Source: Torreya grandis
Taxonomy: Eukaryota; Streptophyta; Pinopsida; Cupressales; Taxaceae
Assembly (NCBI GenBank): GCA_037957365.1
Contig: JARHVA010004227.1
Span: forward strand, 582,001 to 646,000
Direction of reading: 5' to 3'
Length of the DNA: 64,000 nucleotides
How positions within the stretch are numbered: the stretch's first letter is position 1; each line of letters starts with the position of its first letter. Under the pieces are notes generated by a model. The model did not search any database. It had not been told where the DNA came from and saw nothing but the letters and a program-made list of their open reading frames with translations. Shown piece after piece: positions 47,079 to 59,020 of this stretch. The translations under genes were made by a program, and so were the position numbers.

Positions 47079-47985
47079 AAATGAGAAAGCATATATGAAT
47101 TTCATTTTGCTCTATTATGGTTGACTCTTTGGGATTTCAAGTTATAACTTATGATCTCCCCAAATTTAGGGATTCCCTTATTATCAATAATCATTTAAAA
47201 TAATGGAACCTAAAATTCATCTACATAATTTATTGATGGGGCTCCATGTAGCTTGTTTAGTAATGCCCTTGTAATTTTGACACTAGCCTTGAATTTGGAA
47301 ATTGGGACCTTTTTCCTCAAAAAAAATTATTTGTATTTTTATCCAACCCTTTCAAAATTTTGTTAACTTTATTTTCCTCAAACCACCCACTAACTATTTT
47401 CTAATTGTATGGAAAGTCTAGTTTAGATAATCAAGAATAATTCTCAAATGCTACAATAGCTACATAGTCCAAATTTTTTTTTTATTATTATTGTGAGATA
47501 TATCCTTAGTATATTAACATGATATAAAAAAATAAAATACTATATATACACTTGTAAATACCTCAAGTTTGGTCACTACTTTATGGAGCTTGACAACTTC
47601 TATAGAGAGCAAGTCATCATTGTAGTCTCTATCTCCAAGAGTCAAGTTTTCTTCATCTTCTTATGGCTTCATAACTTCAACCTTTAGATGAATATACAAA
47701 TAGTGATGAAAGGAATTATGCAAATAAATTAATTTAAAATCTATGTTCTTAAACTTTTGTGAATTCATGAAACCAAACATTGAGGGATTTATTTCTTGGT
47801 TCTCGACCTCCATTGTCATTATTACTAGGCTCTTTGATTATTTTGAAAATTAGGGATTTTAACCATTGTAGAGCTCTAGATAATAATTCACAAGTCATCA
47901 AATTATAAAGTGTAATTATATTTGATTTGGGAACATAACACATATCCCATTTTATAACAATGAAATCATTACTCAAATCCTTCAT
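47079..47985 (-). pseudogene. Unidentified coding relic, N-terminal segment
   Basis: On the minus strand an open frame from ATG at 47,985 runs to 47,749 (MKDLSNDFIVIKWDMCYVPK at its start). Further coding-like pieces are LGDRDYNDDLLSIEVVKLHK (about 47,635-47,580), GWFEENKVNKILKGLDKNTN (about 47,390-47,335), KVPISKFKASVKI (about 47,310-47,275) and ALLNKLHGAPSINYVDEF (about 47,265-47,215). IIDNKGIPKFGEIISYNLKS runs at about 47,180-47,125, and then NSYMLSHL meets the target duplication. An AT-rich gap at about 47,455-47,560 could be a decayed intron. I do not recognise the protein, and no retroelement domain is evident. The start codon choice is tentative. Confidence 0.55.
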
Positions 47986-48327
47986 TTGTGAGAATTAATT
48001 ATAGTGTAATAATCTCTATCAACTATCTTTTTTATTTGAATTTGATTTTATGACAAGCTTTCACAGTGATTTGTTTGATATGTGTCACTCTATCATTACT
48101 TTTGTTATATTAATCATCATTTTAAGTTTTGATGTGCCTTTCTATATTTTATAGTTGTTGCGATGTTATTTGGTCATGATCTACCTTTTATTTCTCATTT
48201 GTAGTTGAATGTATTTATATTAATATATAGCCTTTAATTGTGTATAATGGTACATTTGTTAGTCTTTTATTTATTTACTTGAATATGCTTTTAAATTTTC
48301 CTATGAATTTTATTAGTATACGGAGTA
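47986..48327. other. No recognisable gene; possible upstream region of the relic
   Basis: AT-rich sequence upstream, on the minus strand, of the ATG at 47,985. I see no clear promoter. Confidence 0.4.
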
Positions 48328-48840
48328 GTGAGGTGATGACACATGGTAGTTAACTATGTTATAATAGACACTTAGAACACTCAGTGAGTGACACATGGTA
48401 GTATGCCACGTAGTTGTTTATTATACATCTTTTTATTTTTCAATTTGATTAAAATATTGTGGGAAGTGAGTTGATGACACTTGGAGAGCTATATATTAGT
48501 CAATTCGTCAAAATTTCTAATTTCACCTTTGGGTTGAAGTTGTGATAAAGTGATATGATGACACATGGAGTTATCTTGCTCAGTTGGCTAGTCATCATTT
48601 TTATTGACTTAGGACTCTGAGATAATAGTTGTGACGAGGCAAGATGAATATGTGTGGCACAATCTCACTCTATCACTTATTTTCATGACTTAGATTTTTT
48701 TTAATACTTGTGACAAACTAAGGTGGTGACACTTTGCATAATATAACGCATTTATTTGGTCAAAAGTATTTGAAACTTAATGTACTAAAAAGAAATTGGT
48801 AGTCTATGAGATTTTGATGAAAAGTGACACTTGTCCTTTC
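48328..48840. repeat. Degenerate tandem array, ~85-bp period
   Basis: A block of the form GTGAGGTGATGACACATGG recurs near 48,328, 48,383, 48,465, 48,549, 48,632, 48,720 and 48,824. Spacing is mostly 82-102 bp, with one short 55-bp step. Each block is followed by AT-rich sequence. The copies are strongly diverged. Confidence 0.6.
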
Positions 48841-51800
48841 AAAGTTGAGTTGTAAAGTAGAATGACTATAAAGTAAACTTGATATCTTGGAAGATAAAAT
48901 TGATTAGTTTGGTTAGTCAAATAAATTGTAAAAAATAAAAGTTAACTTTTTCATCAATTATTAACTCAATTTTAAGCTAAAATAAAAATAAAAGTGAATG
49001 ATAGAAGTTAGGTTTGGTAGGTTTGAGTTCCAATATTATCTCAGGTATTAATAAGGACTTAATATAAATCTATTTTAGGATAAATGGGTCCCTATTTGAT
49101 TTTTTTAAATAGCGAATGTTGGTCACAACACATCCCTAGGGCCCTTCATCCTATGTTTTCTTCTTTTTCTCACCCAAGGGCCATCATTCCTCATTCAAGG
49201 TGGAGATCATATTACCTTTTCATCATGAAAGATATCATACAACTATAAGATGATGAATAACTATTCATAAGATTATTTTATCAAAAAATTGTCATCTAGT
49301 TACAGACCCATCCTAGTCCTAATCTCCTAAACCAATCTTTAAAATTGTACCCTACCAAGTTGGTAATCTAGTTGCCAAATCAAGGATGTTATAAATTTAG
49401 ATAGGGAAAAATATTTATATTAAAATTGATTCAAAAATTTATTGCATCAAATGAAAATGTTTAGTTACACTATTCAATTACATAAAATCTTTAATAAGAA
49501 TTTCTAATATACCAAACCTAACCACTTATGGGATGAATTACATGAATAAACATATTAAAATTAATGAATATTAACATAACATTAATATATTCACTAAATG
49601 GGGTGTCTCACTAAGATATGCATACCCCATACAACAATGAATATATATATATATATATATAAATCTAAATCTTGTATCACTAACCCAAAAAACCTCATTG
49701 ACCTCAAGGAGACCATAAATTGATATGTGTTGGGTATGGATCAAGGTCAGTAAAATTGTAAATCATAATTGATTGGAAACATGTGTAGAGTATATAATTT
49801 TGTACTTTGTATAATCTTTCAGATGTATTTAACCTTGTAAGCTTAATTAATGGTATAAGAATGTAAAGAGTCTTTCCATTTGAGTATATCAAAATATTGG
49901 AATATAAAGGGATGGTGCACTAGAATGCTCTATATATAACACTTAGATTTAATGAAAGATGGTTCCGATGTGGGATAGAGATTAATAGAATAGTCCTGAT
50001 ATGGCTCTTTGAATTATATTTTATTTTTGTACATGCATAGTGATTAATTTGTTTTGATTTAATATATTTTATTCATTAGCATATTAAAAATTTCTCTATA
50101 TTTATTATTTCTATGATTATTCCTTTCATAAGTACCTATGTGTTTTTATGTAATAATATAGAATTATGAAGTATATACTATGTTTATCTCTTTTACAGTA
50201 TTTATGTGAGCTATACCTATAATTAGCATGTTCTAGAATCTTCCAAGAACATCTACTATCAATGATGTGGTGAGCATGGAACCATTTGGATGAAATATGT
50301 TGAGATGGTTGTTAGGACAAAGGGATATAAAGAGATGATTGGATGAGAGAATTAAATTTTTTTTAGAAGAATAAGCAAGGAGAGTCAAAACAATTATGAA
50401 ATAGATTATCCAAAAGCATATTTATGGTGTAATTTATTAAATATTTTGGTGTGAGATGCCTGGATTATTATCTATATGGATATCTAGGGTGGAATATTAT
50501 TGATTTAGCCTACGGAGGATAGAGCTTATAGTTTGGATAGAATAAAAGTTAAATAGACTATGTAACCTCAACACAGACTAGACTCAACTAGTAAACTATT
50601 GGATTAAGACTATGATTGATAGTTATATTTCCAAATTTTTAGTACAAGGATACATAGCCTTTGATGTTGTAGAAGAATAATTTATCCAAGGAATAAGGAG
50701 GAAACTTTTATAGTGAATACCTACATTGATAAAAATGTTGTTTATTAAAAAATCAATGGTGCCTACTCCAACCAACATGTAGTGGTCACTTAGGGCACCA
50801 TGGGGGTGTGTGTGATATGGAATGAATGATGTGAAGCTAAGAAAAATAAACTTGAACCTAATCCTATAAAATTTAAGATGAAAAGACTCAAAGTGAGAAT
50901 AAAATTTTGGGACTAGAAAGAGAACTAAGACAACAAATATGGTGTAATAAAGCAATAGATGTAGAATAAACTATGAATAGGATTATAAATAGGGTAGATG
51001 ATGTTGGAGATGGAAAGATGTAGAGAGATGTTGTGAAAGATGTAAGAAGCAAAGGATGCACAAAGTATTAGAAGGGACTGATGAAGAGTAGTAAGAAGAT
51101 AGAAATGATGTAGATATGGAGATAGTGCAGTAGGAAGAAAAAGGTAAGATGGCAATATAATAGTTTGATGATAGAGGAAAATTATAGATAATGAAAGTGT
51201 TTTTATCTAGACTTAGGAAGGAAAGTTCCTAGAAATAAGTTAGATTCAAATTTATAAATATCATATATTTAAGTTCAAATATAGAATAAATTCAAACTAG
51301 ACGTCATTCATTTCAAGATTACACATCCCCTCTAACCCAATTGTTTATTATAAATAAGAAGTGCATGAGAAGAAGCAAATATAGATTAGTTTGATTATTA
51401 TATAGACAAGTTTGGAAAGTTAAGTGCAAAGACAAATAAAAAGTTAGATGGGAATAAAATAAAAGAAGCAAAATTCTTTTTTAAGACACCTAAAGAGACT
51501 TTTGTGCAGAAGTCCAAAGTCATAGTCAACAGTGTGTAGTTACATAAAGTTGCATTCACCAGTGCATAGTTACCAATGTTTAGTAACCTGTGGTAATAAT
51601 TAAAAGTGCACCAACTATGTAACTCAATGCAGATATGTTTGTTAACTTAATGTAATATGATGGGTCTATAGATCTTGAGTATTATTTAGTAACTTATGAC
51701 ATGAAATGGAATGTAAAAGGGGTAACCTCTGATGATGTTAAGAGGTGTGAAATCATAAAAGATTTATCAAGATGATATTTAGAGTTCATATATAAAATAA

Positions 51801-51954
51801 ATGTAAATAACCTCAAATTTACACAATTCATAAATTTGTTATTAACATAATTTAAGGTAAAAAAAATCTTTAAGCTACACTATTTAAGACCTAAAGGAGA
51901 TTTAGTAAAAGTCTAGTGAATCAATTGTAGAGTATGATTAAATATTTTATGATG
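48841..51954. other. About 3 kb without identified elements
   Basis: Contains a TA microsatellite (49,640-49,661), a TATA-like CTATATATAAC followed by GTTCCGATGTGGGATAG (about 49,930-49,976), and a heat-shock-element-like array at 50,231-50,250. A 110-codon minus frame (50,955-50,623) has no recognisable domain. Short GTGTGTAGTTAC / GTGCATAGTTAC / ATGTTTAGTAAC repeats occur at about 51,530-51,590. This may include the 5' LTR and leader of the gag relic that follows, but I cannot mark them. Confidence 0.45.
49640..49661. repeat. (AT)n microsatellite
   Basis: About 11 AT units. Confidence 0.95.
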
Positions 51955-52088
51955 TCATGAATATAATTGAATTCATTATAGGAGAAAAAGATAAGGATAC
52001 TTTTTTTTTATAAGGTTTGTGACCAATAATTAGATTTGACATTATGTAGACCCAATACCTGAGAAAAACTAGCACTCAAACTACTACT

Positions 52089-52925
52089 TTATGAGTAAAA
52101 CAAATAGAGGATTATGTGGATGTTTCCTTAGCTAGTTCTAAGGTTGAGGCTAAGATAGATAGATTATTGATAATAATGGATGAGATGCATGAAAAATATA
52201 AGCCTAAACTAAGCTTGTGGTACATAGAATGTGAATAGGAAAGACATCACTGAAATGATTGTCTTAAGTTTAACATTGAGTTTTATGAGATATACAGGGT
52301 AGTATGGAATGATACTTCTAAGTGCCATCTTTCATAGCACTTCATATAAAAATCATAGGGTCTATTTTGTAATTATTTTAAACCATAATGAAAATAATTT
52401 TCAATCATTACAAGAATTCAAGGAATATATTATTAAGAATGTCTTCATAGTGGTATCATAGCAAATACTGACTACAAAGTAGATGATTCTAGGACTAGAA
52501 TTGGAGATGACAAGTTGACTCAAGGTAGTCCCAGAAGGATGCCCTCATCACCCCAATATCAAATTCAAGATTTTTTAGGTTGGAATAAGACATCATCCTA
52601 ATATTATTAATATTTTGGTTAGTATCAACATCCTTAGACCAATATGAACCTTCAGCAACAATCATCTAATTGAGCTTTGAGTTCCTCTTAGCACCAATAT
52701 GGGGGGTAAGATGTGTATTAAAGCCAAAAATTAGGGTATGGTGGATAATAGACACAAGTTTAGGGATACAAAAAAAATAGAGGTGGATATAGGAGAGGTT
52801 ATAAGGGAAGATATCATGGTGGATATCAAGGAGGATATAACAATGAACTTTGCCAAACCCAACCACTTATGAAATTTTATTTATGTGGAGCGTACAATCA
52901 CTATACAATAAATTTATCTACTAAT
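52089..52925 (+). pseudogene. Gag C-terminal relic with knuckles and RGG-like region
   Basis: EDYVDVSLASSKVEAKIDRL (about 52,110-52,170) precedes YIEC-(x)-ERHH-(x)-NDC (about 52,215-52,250), a CCHC knuckle whose first Cys is now Tyr. After about 500 bp of broken frame comes NRGGYRRGYKGRYHGGYQGG (about 52,776-52,836) and then a second knuckle-like FYLCGAYNHYTINL, which has lost its first and last Cys. Such Gly/Arg/Tyr-rich stretches bind RNA in plant gypsy gags. Several stops are present. Confidence 0.7.
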
Positions 52926-53479
52926 CTACTACATATACTAGAGATTTGAAGGTTATAAGCAAATAGAATATTGTCTAGTGCTTTAATAACAAAGGAAGGA
53001 GAAGCCAGTGTGAAACATAAAAATGATTTTTGTACAAACAAAGGAAAATTCCTTTGTATAATCAATCATAAGGTAATAAAGATTAAAATAAGGTTTACCA
53101 CCATTATAAATTCCATATAATCAAGGGATTAGAAAATTAAAATATGATAAATTTCTTGATTATGCTATTAAAAAGAGTTTGATGTAGCAAGATATGTAAG
53201 TTCTATAAGAAATCCAACAACAACCAACTTCTTAAGGTGATAATGCATCCATTAATTCTAAAATATATAGGTAAATTATAAGAATAATGAGAAAAGAGGG
53301 TGTTGTGACTACCTTGACATACCTAATGAAGTTACTTAACACCATATGTAATGAATATATTTCATAAAACATCACTAATTTCTTACATAATCTTTTGGAG
53401 TGCGCACAACAAGGTCAATAGCATATTGAAAAATTAGTATGGTATGTTAAGACTAAGAAACCTTGAGATTTGATTATCA

Positions 53480-53690
53480 TATGGATATTGAGCTGGCCAA
53501 ATATGATATTCTAAATGTAGTGTTTGACTTTAGCAACATTGTCAATATGATGCCACAATAAACTTGGGAATCCATTGGTCGATTGGCCTTAAGTTATAGT
53601 CTAGTTACTTTAGACACATTATTTTAGCCATAAATGGCTTCCAATTGGCCTTCAGACTGATTTCTACCAAATAATGTAAATTAATCCTAG
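53480..53690 (+). pseudogene. Aspartic protease relic
   Basis: YDILNVVFDFSNIVNMMPQ, then TWESIGRLALSYSLVTLDTL (about 53,500-53,625), fits the 'DLGSxVNVLPKxTWExMGxPxLxYSPIQLxLA' pattern of plant gypsy proteases. The catalytic D survives, but the G of D-x-G is lost (DFSN). Stops follow the domain. Confidence 0.7.
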
Positions 53691-53700
53691 AATCATTGAA

Positions 53701-54290
53701 TTCCCCACTTTCATCCACACATTAGAAGTTAGCTCTTATAATCAAGTTGATGCATCCCTATTTGGGATATTATCTCATATGCAATAATAACCTCTCATAG
53801 ATTCATTCGCAATCACCTTGTAACATAATAACTAGCAGTTTGGCCTTTGGATACATTAAGCAGGGCACTGGAATAATTACTAAAAGAGATAAAATACTAA
53901 TCAAAATTAATAAAATAATTAAACTATATTAAATGCTTAGCTAAATAATCCATTTTTAATTAATGAATATCTAAAAATGGAAATTTAAAAATTCAAAATA
54001 TCAAGCTTCTTCAACATTACTTTTGTGAGTTGTCAAGCACTCACAAAACATCTAATAGATATCTAAATTTATGAGCCATGGCTATTAGATTGAAATCATA
54101 ATTACATTCCACCTTCTTAACTTAACTGGGGTTATCCTTAATTCACATATGGTTAGTTTGAACTCCACCATGCTTAATCCTAATCTAACTCAACTTGGGT
54201 GAGATTCAATTTTGGAGGCTATAAATAGAAGGCCTCACCTATTAATCTTTAAGATTTTCTAGTGCAATGTTTTTGTGAAAAAATACCTTA
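53701..54290. other. Unassigned flank of the Tat element
   Basis: No coding motif. A TATA box (CTATAAATAGAAGGCC) at 54,212-54,227 suggests a promoter, possibly from an LTR cut by the insertion at 54,291. Confidence 0.4.
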
Positions 54291-54951
54291 TATTATGGAA
54301 TTAATATGCACCCTTAGAAGGATTTCTTTAGGCTCCTTTTGACTAATCCATAATATTGGGATAACCCCAGGCTGTGGGTCACCTATGGTGGGGTTGAACC
54401 TCTAGAGAAGGTCAGCTTCCTCTTGATGATTACCTAAACTAATGTTTATCATAGGTAAAAGGTTTAGAGAAGGGGGAAATGGCTCCTAATAAGGCTATAA
54501 GGTTAATGCACCAAATTAAATTAGAACTCACATAAGCATGAAATATGCACTGAAGAAGCTTAAGATATCATTAACTCACACAATCTCAAATTTTAGCTAA
54601 TTGCATAAGTATTTCATACACTAGGTTTAGGAAGCAATGAATGAAGCTAAGACAAATTCTAATACTCACACCAAGCTTACATTAAGGGTATAAAGAACAC
54701 AAATGTATACCTACAATGAACTAGAGAACACCCTATAATAGTCAAGGAAGAAGGACAATGGGAATGGAAGATTTTCCTTCATAATTTCATCATGCACAAG
54801 CTTACTAAACATAGTTCAAAATCAAGAGATAGGTATAGAAAATATTTATAAGCTTCAAGAGGTATTTCATAAAAAATTTGATAGGGTCTAGCCTTATAAA
54901 ATGAGAGTCTCTGCCCTTCCAAAATTTAGGGAGAGTTCCTATCAAAAGTGA
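54291..54951 (-). repeat. 3' LTR, part confirmed by the right copy
   Basis: Begins TATTATGG (plus strand; terminal CA mutated on the minus strand). Shared blocks with 63,354 onward include GGGTCACCTATGGTGGGGTT, CTTCCTCTTGATGAT and GCTAATTGCATAAGTATTTC. A minus-strand TATA box (TATAAATATT) lies at about 54,845-54,854. The LTR certainly continues beyond 54,951, but the window end prevents locating its boundary. Confidence 0.85.
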
Positions 54952-57211
54952 GCGAGAATTTTTTTCAAAAACTGATAGAGCTTACAAAATGAAAGAAATG
55001 GGTAATATATGAGAAAGGGAAAGAGAATAGGAAACATGAGTACATAAATAATTAATTGAGGTACCACATTTTTTATCAAATTATCACTAATTCTCTCTTG
55101 ATAAGTTAACTTTTATTTATCCCAATGGCCCCTTAATCTTCTCATTGGCTAAGAAAAATGCACTAGAAGACAATAGTTACCAAAGGTGATGAGTCATGAT
55201 CATATTTATGAAGTAAAACCCTTAGGCACCCTAAAAAACTATTAAATGATATATCTACTTTCTCTGATAACTAGATCTCCATTTTGGGATTCTATGTCAT
55301 CTCCAATTGCTTTATTATGAGGGCAAAGGTCCTTATATCCATGTAATTGATAGAGCCATGCCCAAGTTTGCTATTAGAGATTACTTTTTAGAGATATAGC
55401 TTTGTCTAAATATGAGACACTTATCCATAAACATATATATTCCCATAATTTAATATCTGAGCAGAGATCTTTTCTATAGATGGAAAACCAATATTCTTTA
55501 TTGGTTTTCCTATAGCTTTTATATCGATGCAAACCTATAAGTGATTTAGTCTTATTTTGGCAAGTTGTTGACCTTTGATTTATATTAGGTATAAAGACAT
55601 GTTTTATCTCCATAGATATATAATGGTAACCTTAAATCCTAAAATATCCATTTTGTTTTAGATTTGATTCATCCTCAATCTCAGTTCCTTCATATTTACT
55701 TGTCTAGGTCAAAAATTGCTTTATCGACCTTTATCATAAAAGTTCTTGGGCTCACCTTTGTTCATTGAACATTGATAATTACTTAGGTATGTTAATGTTT
55801 TTACCCTACTTTCACTATTATATCTACCTTTTATGACCAACCATGATCCATAGATCTTCTATAAATTTAACATGCTTAGGACACTTGTCATTCACATATT
55901 TGTATTCAAGATCTGTTGACCCCTTTGACCCATCAATCGAAGTTAATATTGAGTGTAAAATCAAATACAGGTCATTTAATCTAACTTAATCCACCATTTG
56001 AATTCAAATGGATAATTCATGGGACCTAAAATTGACATCTATATGCCTATATTTGATGTCCATGTGCCTGTATTTGATGTCCACATGAATGTTTTAGGAT
56101 TTTAGAAACCCAATGGTTATTTGTCATGGCTTAAATTTGACATTTTAATACCCATAATTTGACATTTTCACAAACATATTTGACATCCACATTAATTTAT
56201 AAGGATTTTTGAATCCAAATAGTTATTTATCAGGGCTTAAAAGTGACATCTGCATGATTTTTCTTTTTGTAGGGCTTAAAAGTGACATCTTTATATCTTG
56301 AGATAGTAAGCTCATCAAGATATGAAATTTGAAGAGGATGATATTGAAAATAAGGATGTTTATTCTAAGTGATCATTTGGATCTTTAATTCTTCCTGAGT
56401 GAACCTATAAAATGCACAAGTAATCTAACCCATCTATTTCTACATGACATGATTATGATGGTGTGGTTCCTTTTAGACTTTTGCAAGAAGTTGTTGTCCC
56501 TTTAGAAGGCTCCAATAAATTTATAAGACTTTTTGAAACCTAATTCATGCTCTTTAATTATTTAAACATCATGAAAACATATTGATCTTCTTTATTTTTA
56601 AATCCTATACCTATTTCAAGATCTACTTTTCAAAGATCAACAAAACAAACTTTAAGCTTGCTTAAAGTGTTTCAAAAGCTTTATGAGAAATATGTGATAT
56701 TCTTCTTCATTATTTAGCTCTACTTATTCCATCCAAAGCTCTACTCAATTGATCACTCCATACCAAGACCTTTATGAACCAGTCCATTTAGGCAAAAAAA
56801 ATTATGCATGCCAAAATTGCCCAACATTTTTGGTGACATCCTAGGGTTGCATGCTTATTATGAAAGAAAATAGTATCCTTGAACTAATCCATTAGGTGCA
56901 TAGAGCCATAGTATTTCCTCTTAAATGATTTGAGATTGATAGAAGGTTGACCCTTCTTGAAACCTTCCTTTGAAGAAAAAAGGATCAAAATAAACAAACA
57001 ATAATAAATTTCCCAAGGTACTTATGAAAGGGAAACACACAATTAAAAGGGAAATGTGGACATGACACTTATAGGAAAAAATAGAAAACTACTCTTATGT
57101 GCTACAATATCATACAATAGATGAAAAATCTTTTGATAAAAAGGGTTTAAATTAATTCCATTAACTAGGATGGGTAATACCTCTCCATCTAGTTAGGCAA
57201 GCTAAAAAACA
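54952..57211 (-). other. Rest of 3' LTR and 3' untranslated region
   Basis: No coding motif. An 79-codon minus frame (55,613-55,374) is unremarkable. A cluster of TTTGACATCCACATG-like repeats lies at about 56,020-56,300. A candidate polypurine tract on the minus strand (AAAGGAAGG, plus-strand position about 56,965) could mark the LTR start, but I cannot confirm it. Confidence 0.5.
56020..56300. repeat. Iterated TTTGACATC / TTTGATGTC repeats
   Basis: About ten short units such as TTTGATGTCCATGTG, TTTGATGTCCACATG, TTTGACATTTT, TTTGACATCCACA and AAAGTGACATCTGCATG, at irregular 20-70 bp spacing. A longer duplicate (GGGCTTAAAAGTGACATCT) is seen twice at about 56,232 and 56,274. Confidence 0.7.
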
Positions 57212-58240
57212 TTATGATGTTTGAATCCATGGATTAAATAAGGGCCACTCCACACTATCAAACTTAGTAGGGTTTCCTGGCTTGGCCTTATTTGAGTCCC
57301 ATTTGAGGAATAGGTCCCCTTCCTTTAATTCAATTGGTATAGCTCTTTTATCAAAGGCTTTCTTTACTTGAGCTTGATGTGAATCTAATGTCTTCATTGC
57401 AAGGTCCCTGGTTTCTTCAAGCTTCATGAGCTCTGCCATCCTCACATAAATAGTCTCACTTTCCATCAATTCCAATAGATGGGCTAACTCTAATGTAGGT
57501 AGTTCAAGAGATATGGGCAATTTGGATTCTCTTCCATATACAAGGATATATGTAGAATTTTCAATGTTAATGGAAGCTTTGGGATTCACTCTGTTAGCCC
57601 ATAAGGCTATCCTTGGCTTTGTATACCACACTCTCTAATTTTCCTCCATAGTCCCATTGATAATCCTTAGCAAGTTCTTATTTGTAGACTCTGTCCATCC
57701 ATTACTTTGGGGGTAGTAGTTAGAGGATGTGTTGATGTAGATGCCCAACTTAAGTGCCCATTCACTTATCTTCATGCCCATAAATGCTAAGGCATTATCT
57801 AAAAGTATAGTAATTGGATACCAAACCTAGTTAATATGCTATCATATAAGTCTAATATTTATATTGCATTAGCTTCTTTTAAAGCAATTACTTCCACCCA
57901 CTTGGTAAAGAAGTTAGTTGTAGTGAGCACCCACTTATGTCTTATATTATAAGGTGCATTGATTATCCCTATGAAGTCTAACCCCCATCACATGAAGGGT
58001 TACTCCACCTAAATTGGGTTGAGTGGAAGAGCTGCTAATCTCTACTTTCCTAAAAATAGAGCATACTTTTGGCATTTTTTGACCCATGCATACTAATATT
58101 TGAAAATTCTAGGCCAATATTATCCATCTCTCACTACCTTTGTTATTTTTATTCTTGGAGAAAAATGGCCTCATGTAGGCCCATCATAAAAATATTCCAA
58201 TATATTTATCACTTGATTGTCATCAATGCATTTAATAAGT
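57212..58240 (-). pseudogene. Integrase of the Tat element
   Basis: The zinc-binding region reads YDGPT-GHFSPRITITKVVRDG and WVKKCQKYALF (about 58,170-58,025). It keeps one His and one Cys of HHCC and loses the others. The core follows in the Tat/Athila style: DFIGIIN-like start, HKWVLTTTNFFTKWVEVIAL (about 57,935-57,875), ILLDNALAFMGMKISEWALK with the second Asp (about 57,815-57,755), and SSNYYPQSNGWTESTNKN with the catalytic Glu. The open frame 57,631-57,212 gives IALWANRVNPKASINIENST, LVYGRESKLP and LKEGDLFLKWDSNKAKPGN. The stop before this frame and others inactivate it. Confidence 0.9.
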
Positions 58241-58449
58241 ACCACATTAAGGTCCCTTCTAAAACTAACACCATGAACTAATGCATAAGGTATAGATTGA
58301 AGCCAAAAATACCTTCTTTTTACTCTATCCAAACCTTGATGGCATTCTCATGTCATCAAGAAATGGGTCATATCTTGGAGCATCTATTTTGAATTGGAGG
58401 TACATTTGATTGTGATTTATCTTGTGTCATAGAAACAACTTCTTTGTCC

Positions 58450-59010
58450 TCTTGAAGTTCATACACCATCTGATCACACAAGCCTTTACCTCTTACCATC
58501 TTGGTGAGTTTGATCTCCAAATCATACTCCATGACCTTGGTAATCCAACCTACTCTTTTCTATTTCAAATCCTTGTTGAGGAGAAAGTTTGTCACTCCAA
58601 GGTGAGACACCATAAGATGAACCTTACTATTAGAGATAACTGGTCTAAACTTCTTTAGGCTCCTTATATATTCAAAAACATACTTTTATATGAAGGTATA
58701 CCTTATTTCATATCCCTCTAGCCCTTGAATAAAAAATTTAATTGGCTACTTAACTCCTTCACCATTCTTCTACATCAGCATAGTTGATATGTTATCAATA
58801 TTGGCAAAGGTGTACAATATAACGTCCTTTGAGAACTCAAGATTTATGAGCAAGGGTGCTTGGGAAATGACCTACTTGATGGCCTCAATTACTACCTTAC
58901 CTTCTTTTCACCAAGAAAACACTTATCTCTTTTTTAGCATGGTGGTGATGGATTTAACTAGGTTACAAAACTAGGTATAAACCTTCTCACAAAGTTTATT
59001 TTCCCAAGGA
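58450..59010 (-). pseudogene. Gypsy-type RNase H of the Tat element
   Basis: Follows RT directly. Readable blocks are FVRRFIPSFVT, LEFSKDVILYTFANID (the catalytic Asp of the TDAS position is changed to F), IKFFIQGLEGYEIRYT, LKKFRPVISNSKVHLMVSHL and GWITKVMEYDLEIKLTKMVR (ending about 58,480). The order matches the connection plus RNase H of gypsy pol. It is the more decayed of the two RNase H domains in this element. Confidence 0.75.
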
Positions 59011-59020
59011 ATATTTGCAT

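Larger units (their letters stand above)
51955..53700 (+). mobile_element. Gypsy-type gag-protease relic, plus strand
   Basis: A second gag-protease lineage, different from the Tat-type gags above. It has an Arg/Gly/Tyr-rich nucleocapsid and a protease of the chromovirus or Athila style. No LTR was identified on either side, and the sequence after 53,700 loses all motifs. It is truncated or interrupted before 54,291 by the Tat element. Confidence 0.65.

Noticed and set aside
50623..50955. 110-codon minus frame, with a second hydrophobic minus frame at 50,925-51,155
   Set aside because: No domain or family pattern. The translation is Phe/Leu/Tyr/Ile-rich, as expected from purine-rich plus-strand DNA. 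Kept only as an unknown.
58069..58658. Plus frames of 70 and 78 codons
   Set aside because: Antisense of the integrase zinc region and of the gypsy RNase H end in the Tat element.
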